Assembly: GCF_017356265.1 (NCBI RefSeq)
Contig: NZ_JAFNAW010000013.1
Location: 1 to 64,000, forward strand
Length of the DNA stretch: 64,000 nucleotides
Source: Paracoccus fontiphilus
GTDB lineage: Bacteria > Pseudomonadota > Alphaproteobacteria > Rhodobacterales > Rhodobacteraceae
Direction of reading: 5' to 3'
The position numbers were made by a program, and so were the translations under genes. The notes under the pieces were generated by a model, which was not told where the DNA came from, searched no databases, and was given only the letters and a program-made list of their open reading frames with translations. Positions 8,891-17,188 of the stretch are shown here, one piece after another. Every line of letters starts with the position of its first letter. Within the stretch, counting starts at the first letter, position 1.

Positions 8891-9308
8891 TTATGTGAGG
8901 CCGGCAAGCGCGAAACTTTGCCAGAGCGTTGCCTCGAAGGCGTCGACAAGTTTAATATCTGGCGACGCTGTCAGCATGGAGGCCCGGCCAGAAAGTGGAC
9001 CTCCGCCGACTATCATAACATTGGCCCCACCCAAGCCCATGTCCTTAGCGATCGTATCCGAAAGCGCCGGACGCCAGATCGCTTCGTCCTCAGACAGCAC
9101 GGCGTCCGGTACAGCGGTGACACGGACGATCCGTCCCGTTTACCCGTAGACATCTAGAAGATCCTCGATTTGCGCAGGCCAATCGCGTCCAGAAGTGAGG
9201 ATCGACACGCGGCGACCCAGTTGCAGGACTGTGTGGACTGAGGCTTCAACCATTCCGGTAACGGGCATTGGCAGCATATCGCGCAGTGCCAGTAGGCCCG
9301 GCTCTCCA
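8891..9308 (-). pseudogene. Asp/Glu racemase family pseudogene, 3' part (split by IS66)
   Basis: The C-terminal two thirds of an Asp/Glu/hydantoin-racemase-family gene. The frame enters from the insertion at GEPGLLALRDMLPMPVTGMV, continues through LGRRVSILTSGRDW and ends ANVMIVGGGPLSGRA...FALAGLT. Removing the insertion sequence and one copy of the 8-base duplication joins CFGE to PGLLAL in frame and gives 222 codons, a normal family length. A second lesion is an in-frame TAA at 9140-9142, after DLLDVYG and before TGRIVRV, so the gene would be broken even without the insertion. The 5' part is at 12139-12397. Confidence 0.8.
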
Positions 9309-9367
9309 GTATTCCTCCGGTGAAGGCCGCCTGACGGGTTTAGCGCTTGAGTGATAGCTCCGACCTT

Positions 9368-9772
9368 ATGCGCGACCTTAAATTCGAACCCCCGATTGAA
9401 GTTTTGTCCGCGGCGGACGGTGTCCGCCGGCGACATTGGAGCGATGCGGACAAGGTCCGGATCGTCGAGGAGAGTTTGACCGGAAAGCGGCAGGTGAGTG
9501 CCACGGCAAGACGGCATGACATTTCGCGGTCTCTGCTCACGGTCTGGCGCCGACAATACCGCACCGGGGAGCTTGGTGGCGACCGTTTGCCCTCCTTTAT
9601 GCCACTGACGGTTTCTGCCGAGTTGCCAGGCACGATGTCCCCAAGGCCTGTGCCCCCGAACCCGGAAGCCCGGGTAGAGATTGCCCTGAGGAATGGACGC
9701 CAGCTTGTTGTGCCGGCCAACGTGGACCCGGAGGCGCTGGCCCAGCTCCTTTCCGTGGTAGATGGCCGATGA
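9368..9772 (+). CDS. tnpA: IS66 family accessory protein TnpA
   Basis: The first IS66 gene, about 134 residues. It holds a helix-turn-helix of the transposase_8/TnpA type (RRHWSDADKVRIVEESL, then TARRHDISRSLLTVWRRQ) and a short C-terminal region ending EALAQLLSVVDGR. The frame also has a TTG at 9347 in front of the ATG at 9368; no ribosome-binding site separates them. Its stop overlaps the tnpB start (ATGA at 9769). Known to be needed for IS66 transposition, exact role unclear. Confidence 0.85.
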   Translation: MRDLKFEPPIEVLSAADGVRRRHWSDADKVRIVEESLTGKRQVSATARRHDISRSLLTVWRRQYRTGELGGDRLPSFMPLTVSAELPGTMSPRPVPPNPEARVEIALRNGRQLVVPANVDPEALAQLLSVVDGR

Positions 9773-10119
9773 TCGCGTTTCCGGCGGGAGTGACTGTCTG
9801 GATCGCGGGCGGCGTCACCGACATGCGGCGAGGCATGAACACGCTGGCGCTGCAGGTTCAGCAAGGGCTCGGGCGGGATCCGCATGCGGGCGAGATATTC
9901 TGCTTCCGAGGGCGCCGTGGCGATCTGGTGAAATTGATATGGCATGACGGCGTCGGAATGTCGCTCTATATGAAGCGGCTAGAGGCAGGGAAGTTTATCT
10001 GGCCATCGAGCGGATCGGGCGAAGCGGTTCAGGTATCAGCGGCGCAGCTCGCCTATCTTCTCGAAGGCATTGACTGGCGAAATCCACGTTGGACACAAAG
10101 ACCCGCAAAGGCAGGATAA
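9769..10119 (+). CDS. tnpB: IS66 family accessory protein TnpB
   Basis: The 116-residue IS66 Orf2/TnpB. The hallmark pattern is complete: VWIAGGVTDMRRGMNTLALQ, DPHAGEIFCFRGRRGDLVKL and the SLYMKRLEAGKFIWP strand. It starts inside the tnpA stop codon (ATGA), which indicates translational coupling. Its precise biochemical role in transposition is not known. Confidence 0.9.
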   Translation: MIAFPAGVTVWIAGGVTDMRRGMNTLALQVQQGLGRDPHAGEIFCFRGRRGDLVKLIWHDGVGMSLYMKRLEAGKFIWPSSGSGEAVQVSAAQLAYLLEGIDWRNPRWTQRPAKAG

Positions 10120-10179
10120 TACAGCTTTATTTGCAGTTTTTGCGTAGGCCTGCCCCCGTCGGCGTGGTAAGGTCCTGCC

Positions 10180-11811
10180 ATGTCTGGGACCGCCTCCGAG
10201 CTCGAACAACTGCGCGCCGCGCTCGCCGCTGCCGAGGGGCGCGCTGCAGCTGCCGAGGCTGATCTCGCACAGGCCCGTGCGGTGGTCTCGACCTCGGAAG
10301 CGATGATCGCGGGGCTCAAGCTCGAGATCGCGCTGCTCCGCCGCGACAAGTACGGCCGGAGCGCGGAACGCACTGCCCGGCTCATCGACCAGCTGGAATT
10401 GCAGCTCGAGGAACTGGTGGCCAACGCCGCAGAGGACAACGCCCGGGCCGAACAGGCAGTGGGGCAGACACAGGTCGCGGGCTTTGAGCGACGCAAGCCG
10501 GTGAAGAAACCCTTCCCCGACCACCTGTCGCGCGAACGGGTGGTGGTCGAGCCGCCGACCGCCTGCAGCTGCTGTGGTTCCGGTCGCATCGTGAAGATGG
10601 GCGAGGACATCACCGAGACGCTGGAGGTCATCCCTCGGCAATGGAAGGTGATCCAGACGGTCCGCGAGAAGTTCACATGTCGGGCTTGTGAGAAGATCAG
10701 CCAGCCCCCGGCGCCGTTCCACCCCGTTCCGCGGGGATGGGCCGGACCCAGCCTTCTGGCAATGATCATCTTCGAAAAGTACGGCCAGCATCAGCCCCTG
10801 AACCGTCAGGCAGAGCGGTATGCCCGGGAAGGCGTGGAGCTAAGCCTCTCGACGCTGGCCGACCAGGTCGGCGCCGTGACCGCATTGCTGGAACCTTTGC
10901 AGGCACTGATCGAGGCGCATGTCCTGGCCGCCGAACGCCTTCATGGAGATGATACAACGGTACCGCTTCTTGCCCGCGGCGGAACAAAGACCGCGCGGCT
11001 CTGGACCTATGTTCGCGATGACCGCCCCTTCTCCGGGACCGCCCCGCCGGCCGTTGTCTTCAAGTTCTCCCGCGATCGGGCGGGCGAACATCCACTTGGG
11101 CATTTGAAGGGCTGGCAAGGCATCCTGCAGGCCGACGCCTATGCCGGATACAACCAGCTCTACCAGGGTAATCGCAAGCCGGGCCCTGTTCTGCCCGCGC
11201 TATGCTGGTCGCATGCGCGCCGCAAGTTCTTCGAGCTTGCCGATGTCGAGGGCAACATCCGCAAAGGCAAGTCGCCTGAAGACATCTCGCCGATCGCCTT
11301 TGAAGCGGTGAAGCGGATCGACAGGCTGTTCGAAATCGAGCGCGAGATCAGCGGCCTTGATGCCGCTGCCCGTCTGGAGGCGCGCCAGCGTCTGTCGGCG
11401 CCACTGGTGGGCGAACTGGAAGCATGGCTGCGGTCCGAACGGGCGCGGCTCTCGAAACATGCCAAAGTCGCCAAAGCGATCGATTACCTTCTGTCGACTG
11501 CGCACTGGCCCGGGTTCACCCGATTCCTTAAGGACGGCCGGGTTTGCCTCAGCAACAATTGCGCGGAGCGTTCACTGCGTGGCGTGGCTCTCGGCAGGAA
11601 ATCATGGCTCTTCGCTGGCTCCGAGCGCGGTGGCCACCGCGCCGCCGCCATGTACACGCTGATCGGCTCGGCGAAGCTGAACGGCATCGACCCGCAGGCC
11701 TGGCTTGCCGATGTCATCGCTCGCATTGCCGACCTGCCGGTCTCGCGGCTGCCTGAATTGCTTCCATGGAACTGGAACCTGCCGGAAGGCCGGTCAGCCG
11801 AGGCCGCCTGA
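10180..11811 (+). CDS. tnpC: IS66 family transposase TnpC
   Basis: The 543-residue IS66 transposase. In order: an N-terminal coiled coil (LEQLRAALAAAEGRAAAAEA), a zinc-finger-like motif with CSCCGSGRI and CRACEK about residues 130-175, and the DDE core with Asp in LHGDDTTVP, Asp in ILQADAYAGY and Glu in NNCAERSLRG. A basic region with CWSHARRKFFELAD lies between. Full length with no break, so the element may still be active. It is 60 bases downstream of tnpB. Confidence 0.92.
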   Translation: MSGTASELEQLRAALAAAEGRAAAAEADLAQARAVVSTSEAMIAGLKLEIALLRRDKYGRSAERTARLIDQLELQLEELVANAAEDNARAEQAVGQTQVAGFERRKPVKKPFPDHLSRERVVVEPPTACSCCGSGRIVKMGEDITETLEVIPRQWKVIQTVREKFTCRACEKISQPPAPFHPVPRGWAGPSLLAMIIFEKYGQHQPLNRQAERYAREGVELSLSTLADQVGAVTALLEPLQALIEAHVLAAERLHGDDTTVPLLARGGTKTARLWTYVRDDRPFSGTAPPAVVFKFSRDRAGEHPLGHLKGWQGILQADAYAGYNQLYQGNRKPGPVLPALCWSHARRKFFELADVEGNIRKGKSPEDISPIAFEAVKRIDRLFEIEREISGLDAAARLEARQRLSAPLVGELEAWLRSERARLSKHAKVAKAIDYLLSTAHWPGFTRFLKDGRVCLSNNCAERSLRGVALGRKSWLFAGSERGGHRAAAMYTLIGSAKLNGIDPQAWLADVIARIADLPVSRLPELLPWNWNLPEGRSAEAA

Positions 11812-12110
11812 TGGCCCGCGTCACGCATCTCCTTGCTCTCGATGAAGTCGCCAGGAGGATCGGCGAGAACAGCGAGCTCATCGAGATTGTCAGCGCCAAT
11901 TCCGACAACATCGACTACGGCGAGATGATCTGGGTCGACAACGGTACCGAGGAAGGGATCAAGGCCTTCACAGACCGCGGCATCGAATGCCTGCAGGAGC
12001 TTATCGCAGACATCCGCACCTGGGAGGGCGGGGTCCGCGAGTTCCTGCGTGACGAGCAATGCGAGCCCGACGTCATCGAACGCATCATGGCCGACGAGAG
12101 CAGGTGCTGA
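11811..12110 (+). CDS. Small accessory protein of the IS66 element
   Basis: A 99-residue protein overlapping the tnpC stop (TGATG at 11809), so translationally coupled. It is acidic (SELIEIVSANSDNIDYGEM, RTWEGGVREFLRDEQCEP). Such a fourth frame is seen at the end of some alphaproteobacterial IS66 elements. No function is known. The ATG at 11811 is chosen over 11766 because of the coupling. Confidence 0.6.
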   Translation: MARVTHLLALDEVARRIGENSELIEIVSANSDNIDYGEMIWVDNGTEEGIKAFTDRGIECLQELIADIRTWEGGVREFLRDEQCEPDVIERIMADESRC

Positions 12111-12138
12111 GGCAAGACGGTCCTCGGCGTAGCCTTAC

Positions 12139-12397
12139 GCTCTCCAAAACACGCCAACATTATCACATTGGGGGTCGGCTTTGCGGCTTCGGAAACGCGC
12201 CGATGCACAGCCCTCAGAATTGCGCTGGCTGCATGAGCTGCTTCTGCCCTACTCGACACGAAGGGCGGCGCCTGTGCGATGGTCATCTGCTCAACATCCA
12301 TCATGGCACCCAACTTCTCGCGGGCAAGCCGTGCCATCCGCTCGGTTAGCGCCTCATGGCTGTTTCCGTTGACGAGAAGGACCAGGGGGCGCGTCAT
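12139..12397 (-). pseudogene. Asp/Glu racemase family pseudogene, 5' part (split by IS66)
   Basis: The N-terminal 86 codons of the gene whose 3' part lies at 8891-9308. It begins MTRPLVLLVNGNSHEALTER, typical for Asp/Glu/hydantoin racemase-like proteins, and reaches NVIMLACFGE, where the first catalytic cysteine sits, just before the IS66 element. The start codon overlaps the amidase stop (ATGA at 12394-12397), so the pair was a coupled operon. Amidase plus hydantoin/Asp-type racemase suggests an intact ancestor once degraded a cyclic or acylated amino acid; that is inference. Confidence 0.82.
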
Positions 12398-13610
12398 CTG
12401 TTAGCATGCACGATGGGTGCGAAACGATGGTTAAAGCTTGCTGCTTCCAACCGCATAGCCGCGCCCCAAAGAAGCGCTTCGCCGCCTGGCCGAGCAACGA
12501 TCTGCAAGCCAAAGGGCAAATCGCCTTCGTCCGTCGGCGCGGGAAGAGACAAGCAGGGAAAACCAATCAGGGAGATCAGAAAGGTGCAGGCAAGATAGTC
12601 GATGATCGACTCGCTTGACGTTTCGCCAATCTGTATCACTTCTCCACCGTTGTTCCTGAAAGGTGGAACCGATGCCGCAGGTAGCACGAGCAGATCGTAG
12701 CTATCAAAGAACCGCCAAGCGTTACGTTGCATAACTGTACGTGTGGCCTCTGCGGCAAGATAGGCTTCCGCAGAAATCGTCCGTCCCTGCCGCACATTCC
12801 AGACATAGGAAGGCGACAAATCGGCCTCATGCTGGTCAACCATCGCTCCGAACTTGAACCAGGATTCTGCCGCGCGCAAGGTTTTGAAGGCCTGTACGCC
12901 GTCTCGCAGATCCGGCGCAACAAGCGTCACAGGCCCAAGCACTGCCCCGACCTCCTCACAGGCGAGCGCAAACCGTTTACGTACCCAAGGATCAATTGGA
13001 AACGCTCCGCTTAGATCGGCGGAGGCAGCGAGACGCGGCACGGTTTCCGGGTCCGGCTCAGGCGGCAGCGGAACCCGGCGCGATACTGGATCAAGCGGGT
13101 GGGGACCGGCCATCGCGCGCAGCATCAGAAGTCCGTCCTCGATCGATCGCGCCAGGACACCTTGCGTCGCCAGCCGTGCCTCGCCTAGCGCGCGCTCCGG
13201 TTCCGCAATCGTGCCGGGTGTGGGGCGCAACCCGACAGCGCCGCAAAACGGCGCTGGTGTGCGCACGGAGCCGCCAAAATCTGTGCCTTGCGCTAAAGGA
13301 ACCATCTCGGTCGCCACCGCGACTGCGGATCCGCCGCTGGAGCCACCGGAACTTAGATCAAGATCCCAAGGGTTCGCAGTCGGCCCGCACAGCGCGTTCG
13401 TACAAACTGCCCCGAAGGCGAATTCGGGCGTATTCGTCTTGCCCAGGATAATCGCTCCCGCTTTTCTCAGCTTTGCAACGGAAGTGGCGTCCTTTTCCGG
13501 TATCGTCTCGGCATGGATACGGGAGCCTTGTGTCGTGCGTAGACCTCGGGTTGCGGTGACATCCTTAACCGCCACTGGAAGCCCGTGGAGTAAGGGAAGG
13601 TTGTTGCCAG
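12394..13610 (-). pseudogene. Amidase signature family pseudogene, 3' part (5' part cut off by IS1634-type element)
   Basis: The main part of an amidase-signature enzyme. The family triad is present: Lys in LPVAVKDVT, the Gly/Ser-rich motif SSGGSSGGSAVAVATEM, and the nucleophile Ser in GTDFGGSVRTPA. The frame stays open 36 bases upstream of GTG 13575 with NNLPLLHGLPV and then runs into an insertion sequence whose end is at 13611. Joining across the insertion restores HRRAG-NNLPLLHGLPV in frame. A truncated protein from GTG 13575 would keep the catalytic Lys near residue 4 but lack the N-terminal helices, so it is probably inactive. Confidence 0.82.
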
Positions 13611-13686
13611 CCCAACTTCGACAGTTAAAAACTTAAGTCATTGATCTTGTTGTCGCTGATTAGTGGATTTACCACAACACGAGGGT

Positions 13687-15004
13687 TCAGGCGGGTTTTT
13701 TGATGTCGAGTGCGTCGAAGAGACTCAATTGTTCCGGCTGGGATTTCGAGATCCCTGTGAAGGTCTGTGCTCCAATGTGGGTTACGTGTTTTTGGATGCG
13801 CGCCAGGAGATCCAGCGCGGTTCTGGGGCTTGCGGTGTGCCCCTTCGCCTTCAGGCGGATGCGCATGACCCGGTAGAGAACGAGGGCGAGGAAACAGATC
13901 AGGGCGTGGGCCCGGATTCGGTCCGGCAAGCGATGGTGGACGGGGGCGATCTCGATGTCGGATTTGAGGACGCGGAAGCCGCGCTCAATATCGCTCAAAG
14001 CCTTGTCGCGGGCGACGGCGTCAGCGGGCGTGAGGTCGGGCGCGTTGGTGATCAGCGCCAGCCTGCCATCGAAAAGTTCGGCCGCCGCCAGCGCAGTCTC
14101 GTCGAGGGCCCAGCTGAAGCGGTCGGCGTTGAGATCGGCCTTGATGAAGCGGCTGAGCTCGGCCTCGGCGACGGCGCGGGTAAAGCGCCCATAGGCGCCA
14201 CGATCAGAAGCCCGGCGACCTCGGGGGGTCTTGCCGGCATCCTGCGCGTCGAGGCGGGTCACCATCTTCTCGGCCATGGCCTCGAGCTCGGCAATCCGGG
14301 CGCGGCGGCGGGCTGTCTGCTCCTCGGCGCGCAAAGGATCATGGGCGACGATCAGGCGATGGCCGGCGAAGTGGCTCTCGGCCAGGCCAGCCTCGGAGAG
14401 GGTCAGTCTGCGGAAGGTTTCGGCCAGTTCCGTGTAGCGCCGCGCCGGAACCGCCAGGATGAACTCGAGCTTTCGCCCGCCCCGTTTGGCGAGCGCGGTC
14501 AGCTCGCCGATATTCTCCAGGCTCAGCAGCCCGCGATCGGCAACCAGAACGACACGCTGGACGGGAAAGCGCTGCAGCACGGTCTTCAGCATCGCCTGAA
14601 GGGTTCTGGTCTCGGCCATGTTGCCTGGATGAACGGTGTGCATCAGCGGCAGCCCCTCCGCCGTCTGCACGAGGCCGAGAACGAATTGCCGAGCGATGCT
14701 GCCGGTTTCCTTGTTCATGCCGAAGGCGCGCAAATCATCAGCGACCTCGCCCTCGCCATGGATCCGCACCGTCGTGAGGTCATAGAAAACCACCGCCAGG
14801 TCGTGATCCACGAGGGGGCGGATCTGACGGGCAAGCTCGGCCTCGACAAGCTCGGCATGATCCATCAACGCGTCCATCACCCGCAGCAGATGCTGATGGG
14901 TGATCGCCTCGGGCATGCCGCGCATGGCCACGGTCTCGAGCCAGCGCAGGCAGCCGAGCTTGCTGTCAGGGGCGCAGAGACGGTTGAAGACCATGGCGCG
15001 GAGT
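13687..15004 (-). pseudogene. IS1634 family transposase, C-terminal part
   Basis: About 440 residues of an IS4-superfamily (IS1634) transposase, entering at LRAMVFNRLCAPDSKLG and ending SLFDALDIKKPA. Catalytic regions are visible: first Asp in VVFYDLTTVRIHGEGE, second Asp in VVLVADRGLLSLENI, and Glu in KALSDIERGFRVLKSDIE. The upstream frame is lost because an IS110-type element sits between this part and the N-terminal part at 16395-16722. A start codon inside the inserted sequence (15102) gives an open frame but is not the native start. Confidence 0.85.
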
Positions 15005-16394
15005 TGCCATTGGAGCGCCATTGATGGAGTGGATGGCTCCCGCTCCCGGCATCGCAATGTGCCACATTGGGTGCTGTCACAGTGACCAATGAAGGGAGCC
15101 ATCCATGAAGGAGATTACCACGGTCGGGCTGGATCTGGCCAAGAACGTGTTCCAGGTTCATGCCGTTGATGCGGACGGCGCTGTCCTTGTGCGGCGGCAG
15201 GTCAGGCGGGCACAGGTCCTGCTGTTCTTCTCACGCTTGCACCCCTGTCTCATTGGCATTGAAGCCTGCGCGGGAGCTCATTACTGGGCCCGGGAATTGG
15301 CAAAGCTTGGCCATGAGGTGCGATTGATCCCGCCCTCTTATGTCAAACCCTTTGTCAAGCGGGGCAAGACTGATGCGGCCGATGCAGAGGCCATCTGTGA
15401 AGCCGTCACACGTCCGAACATGCGCTTTGTGCCGCTCAAGACCGAGAAGCAGCAGGCGGTGCTGATGCAGCACCGGGCACGTGATTTCCTGGTCCGTCAG
15501 CTGACACAACTCGCCAACGCGATCCGGGCGCATTTGGGCGAGTTCGGCATTGTCGTTCCGAAGGGCGTTCATAACATGGGTCGCCTCATCGCCGAGGCTG
15601 AGGGAGCCGATCTGCCGGCAGAGGCACGGATGCCACTAGACCTGCTTGCCGGCCAGTTCCGCGACACCAAGCAGCGCATCGATGTCATGACAGCCCAGAT
15701 CAAATCCGATGCGGAAGTGGACGAGACAGCCCGTCGGCTCCAGACAATGCCCGGTATCGGCCCCATTACCGCCAGCGTTCTGGCTGCAACGCTGCCCGAT
15801 GTGTCGAGCTTCCGGTCGGCCCGTGATCTGCCTGCCTGGCTGGGGCTCACGCCCAAGCCCCATTCGAGCGGAGGCAAGGAACGGCTGGGCTCAATTTCCA
15901 AGATGGGCAACCGGTATATCCGACGGCTGCTTTATCTTGGCGCCATGGGCGTGATCTCCGCTCGCAGGCTTTCTGAACCTGGCACCGATTGGCTGGGGCG
16001 ATTGATCGCGACAAAGCCGCTCAAGGTCGCAGCCATAGCTTTGGCCAATCGCATGGCACGGGCGATCTGGGCCATGCTGAAAAGGGGCGAAGCTTGGCGA
16101 CCGGCATGAGCGGATAGAACTACAGGTCGCTGCTGCTGGCCTGAACGAGATGGCGAGGGCAGAGTGAGATGATGGCAAACTGACGGACATGAGGCAGGGA
16201 CACCCCGTTCGGACCGGAGCGCCTCGAGCGCGTGCCATTGATAGGGACCCAGGCCTCAGGCGGACGTTCATCAGGGCGCGCGGGATCACCGCAGATCAGA
16301 CGCCGAATACATGGCCGCACCCGACCAGTTGCCGAAGATCACAAGCCTCTTGCCACGCGGGAGCCATCCATACATGGTCCGAGCGACAATGGCG
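15005..16394 (+). mobile_element. IS110 family (IS1111-like) element nested in the IS1634 transposase
   Basis: About 1.39 kb carrying one transposase. A perfect 13-base inverted repeat GGATGGCTCCCGC lies subterminally at 15031-15043 and, inverted, at 16357-16369. An outer GCCATTG at 15006-15012 and its complement at 16387-16393 extend the symmetry. Subterminal repeats and no clear target duplication fit the IS1111 subgroup of IS110. Boundaries are good to a few bases only. Confidence 0.75.
15105..16109 (+). CDS. IS110 family transposase
   Basis: A 334-residue DEDD transposase. The N-terminal RuvC-like domain shows Asp in VGLDLAKNVFQVHAV (residue 9), Glu in LIGIEACAGAHYW and Asp-x-x-Asp in KRGKTDAADAEAI. 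The C-terminal transposase_20 region shows MPGIGPITASVLAATLPD and SSGGKERLGSISKMGNRYIR. Full length and unbroken. The GGGAGCCATCC just before the start codon is another copy of the subterminal repeat core, possibly linking end binding with expression. Confidence 0.92.
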   Translation: MKEITTVGLDLAKNVFQVHAVDADGAVLVRRQVRRAQVLLFFSRLHPCLIGIEACAGAHYWARELAKLGHEVRLIPPSYVKPFVKRGKTDAADAEAICEAVTRPNMRFVPLKTEKQQAVLMQHRARDFLVRQLTQLANAIRAHLGEFGIVVPKGVHNMGRLIAEAEGADLPAEARMPLDLLAGQFRDTKQRIDVMTAQIKSDAEVDETARRLQTMPGIGPITASVLAATLPDVSSFRSARDLPAWLGLTPKPHSSGGKERLGSISKMGNRYIRRLLYLGAMGVISARRLSEPGTDWLGRLIATKPLKVAAIALANRMARAIWAMLKRGEAWRPA

Positions 16395-16722
16395 ACGCCT
16401 CGGCATCCATCTGGCGGCGGCCGGAACGCAAAGCACGATTGAGGGCGCGGTCGAAGCCAAGGTCTTCCCAGAGTTCGTGCAGGGCGAAGACGTCGCCATA
16501 GGACCTGGCGCTTTCCGAGACGACCTCGCTGGAGGTGTTGGGCGCCCGCCCTATCACCCGGTTGAGCCCGTTGATCAAGGGATCAAGCTTTTGCGGCGTG
16601 AGATCATCGATCCGGCCAAGATTTGCGACGACACGATGCCGGACCTTTCCACCCTCGTCGCGGAAGCCTTCAACAAGCTGGAGATAGCGGCGCCCGCCAG
16701 ACCGGGTGATCTTCGTATACAT
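16395..16722 (-). pseudogene. IS1634 family transposase, N-terminal part
   Basis: The missing beginning of the transposase at 13687-15004. It starts MYTKITRSGGRRYLQLVEGF, runs through HRVVANLGRIDDLTPQKLD and ends near RALRSGRRQMDAEA, where the nested element begins. The two parts together give about 550 residues, the usual IS1634 size. The native ATG is at 16722; the longer frame from 16788 starts inside the terminal region of the element. Confidence 0.8.
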
Positions 16723-16890
16723 GCCGCAACGGTATCGCGACAATCGCCAGCAAATCAACAGCGGAAAACGCTCGACGTGCCACAACAAGAAACGTGGAGA
16801 ACGCTTCGTTCTCGACCGCTAACTCATTGTTTCCACATATGCGAGACGTTCAACCAGGATCAAAATCCCGCCGGAACTGTCGAAGTTCGG

Positions 16891-16970
16891 TGCCAGCCCT
16901 TCGATGTGCGTCAGCGGCGCGTGCGGCCTCGAGAGCAGCCTCGGCGGTTTTGGGGATCACGTCGACTTGC
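16891..16970 (-). pseudogene. Amidase signature family pseudogene, 5' fragment
   Basis: Minus-strand codons reading VDVIPKTAEAALEAARAADA, then HRRAG, match the part of amidases just before the LHGxPxxVKD motif. They continue in frame into NNLPLLHGLPV at 13610 once the IS1634-type element and one TGCCAG copy are removed. Upstream of about 16970 the frame stays open to a TAG near 17057 but no longer looks like an amidase and has no convincing start, so the true 5' end may also be damaged. Confidence 0.6.
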
Positions 16971-17188
16971 CTTGCCTGGTCAGCTTCTGATGGTGCTGCA
17001 GGAATGTGGTCAACTGCAGCGCCTTGAGAGCGTGGGCGAGCAAGGTATCCACACTACAGGTGCCGCGTTCTCCCAAACGCCGAGAGCAGCCGAACTTGCA
17101 AAAACAGACCAATTTGCAGGCCAATCCGCTTCTCTCGTAAGCGTGCCAGCCAGTCAGGAAGTTGTTCTGTAGGGCAAAGGCCATAATT

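Larger units (their letters stand above)
9309..12138 (+). mobile_element. Complete IS66 family element with 8-bp target duplication
   Basis: A 2830-base element bounded by the direct repeat GCTCTCCA at 9301-9308 and 12139-12146. Its ends are imperfect inverted repeats beginning GTA: left GTATTCCTCCGG, right (reverse complement) GTAAGGCTACGC, about 15 of 25 positions matching. It carries the usual tnpA-tnpB-tnpC set plus a fourth small gene, all intact. IS66 elements are known to make 8-base duplications, so the boundaries are well supported. It sits inside the Asp/Glu-racemase-family gene. Confidence 0.9.
13611..16890 (-). mobile_element. IS1634 family element, itself interrupted by an IS110-type element
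   Basis: A composite of 3280 bases. Its outer ends are a 16-base inverted repeat with one mismatch: CCCAACTTCGACAGTT at 13611-13626 and the reverse complement of CCGAACTTCGACAGTT at 16875-16890. The flanks are the direct repeat TGCCAG at 13605-13610 and 16891-16896. A subterminal pair TCTTGTTGTCGC (13645) and its near-complement (16779-16790) lies inside. Without the nested element the length is about 1.9 kb, normal for IS1634. It split the amidase gene. Confidence 0.82.

Noticed and set aside
12394..13575. Intact amidase starting at GTG 13575
   Set aside because: The homologous frame continues upstream into the end of an insertion sequence and resumes beyond it, so the gene is interrupted and not short.
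13663..15024. 453-codon open frame on the plus strand
   Set aside because: It mirrors the IS1634 transposase on the opposite strand; composition is typical of an antisense shadow in GC-rich DNA.
15005..15102. Start codon of the IS1634 transposase at 15102
   Set aside because: It lies inside the nested IS110-type element. The real N-terminus is at 16722 on the far side.
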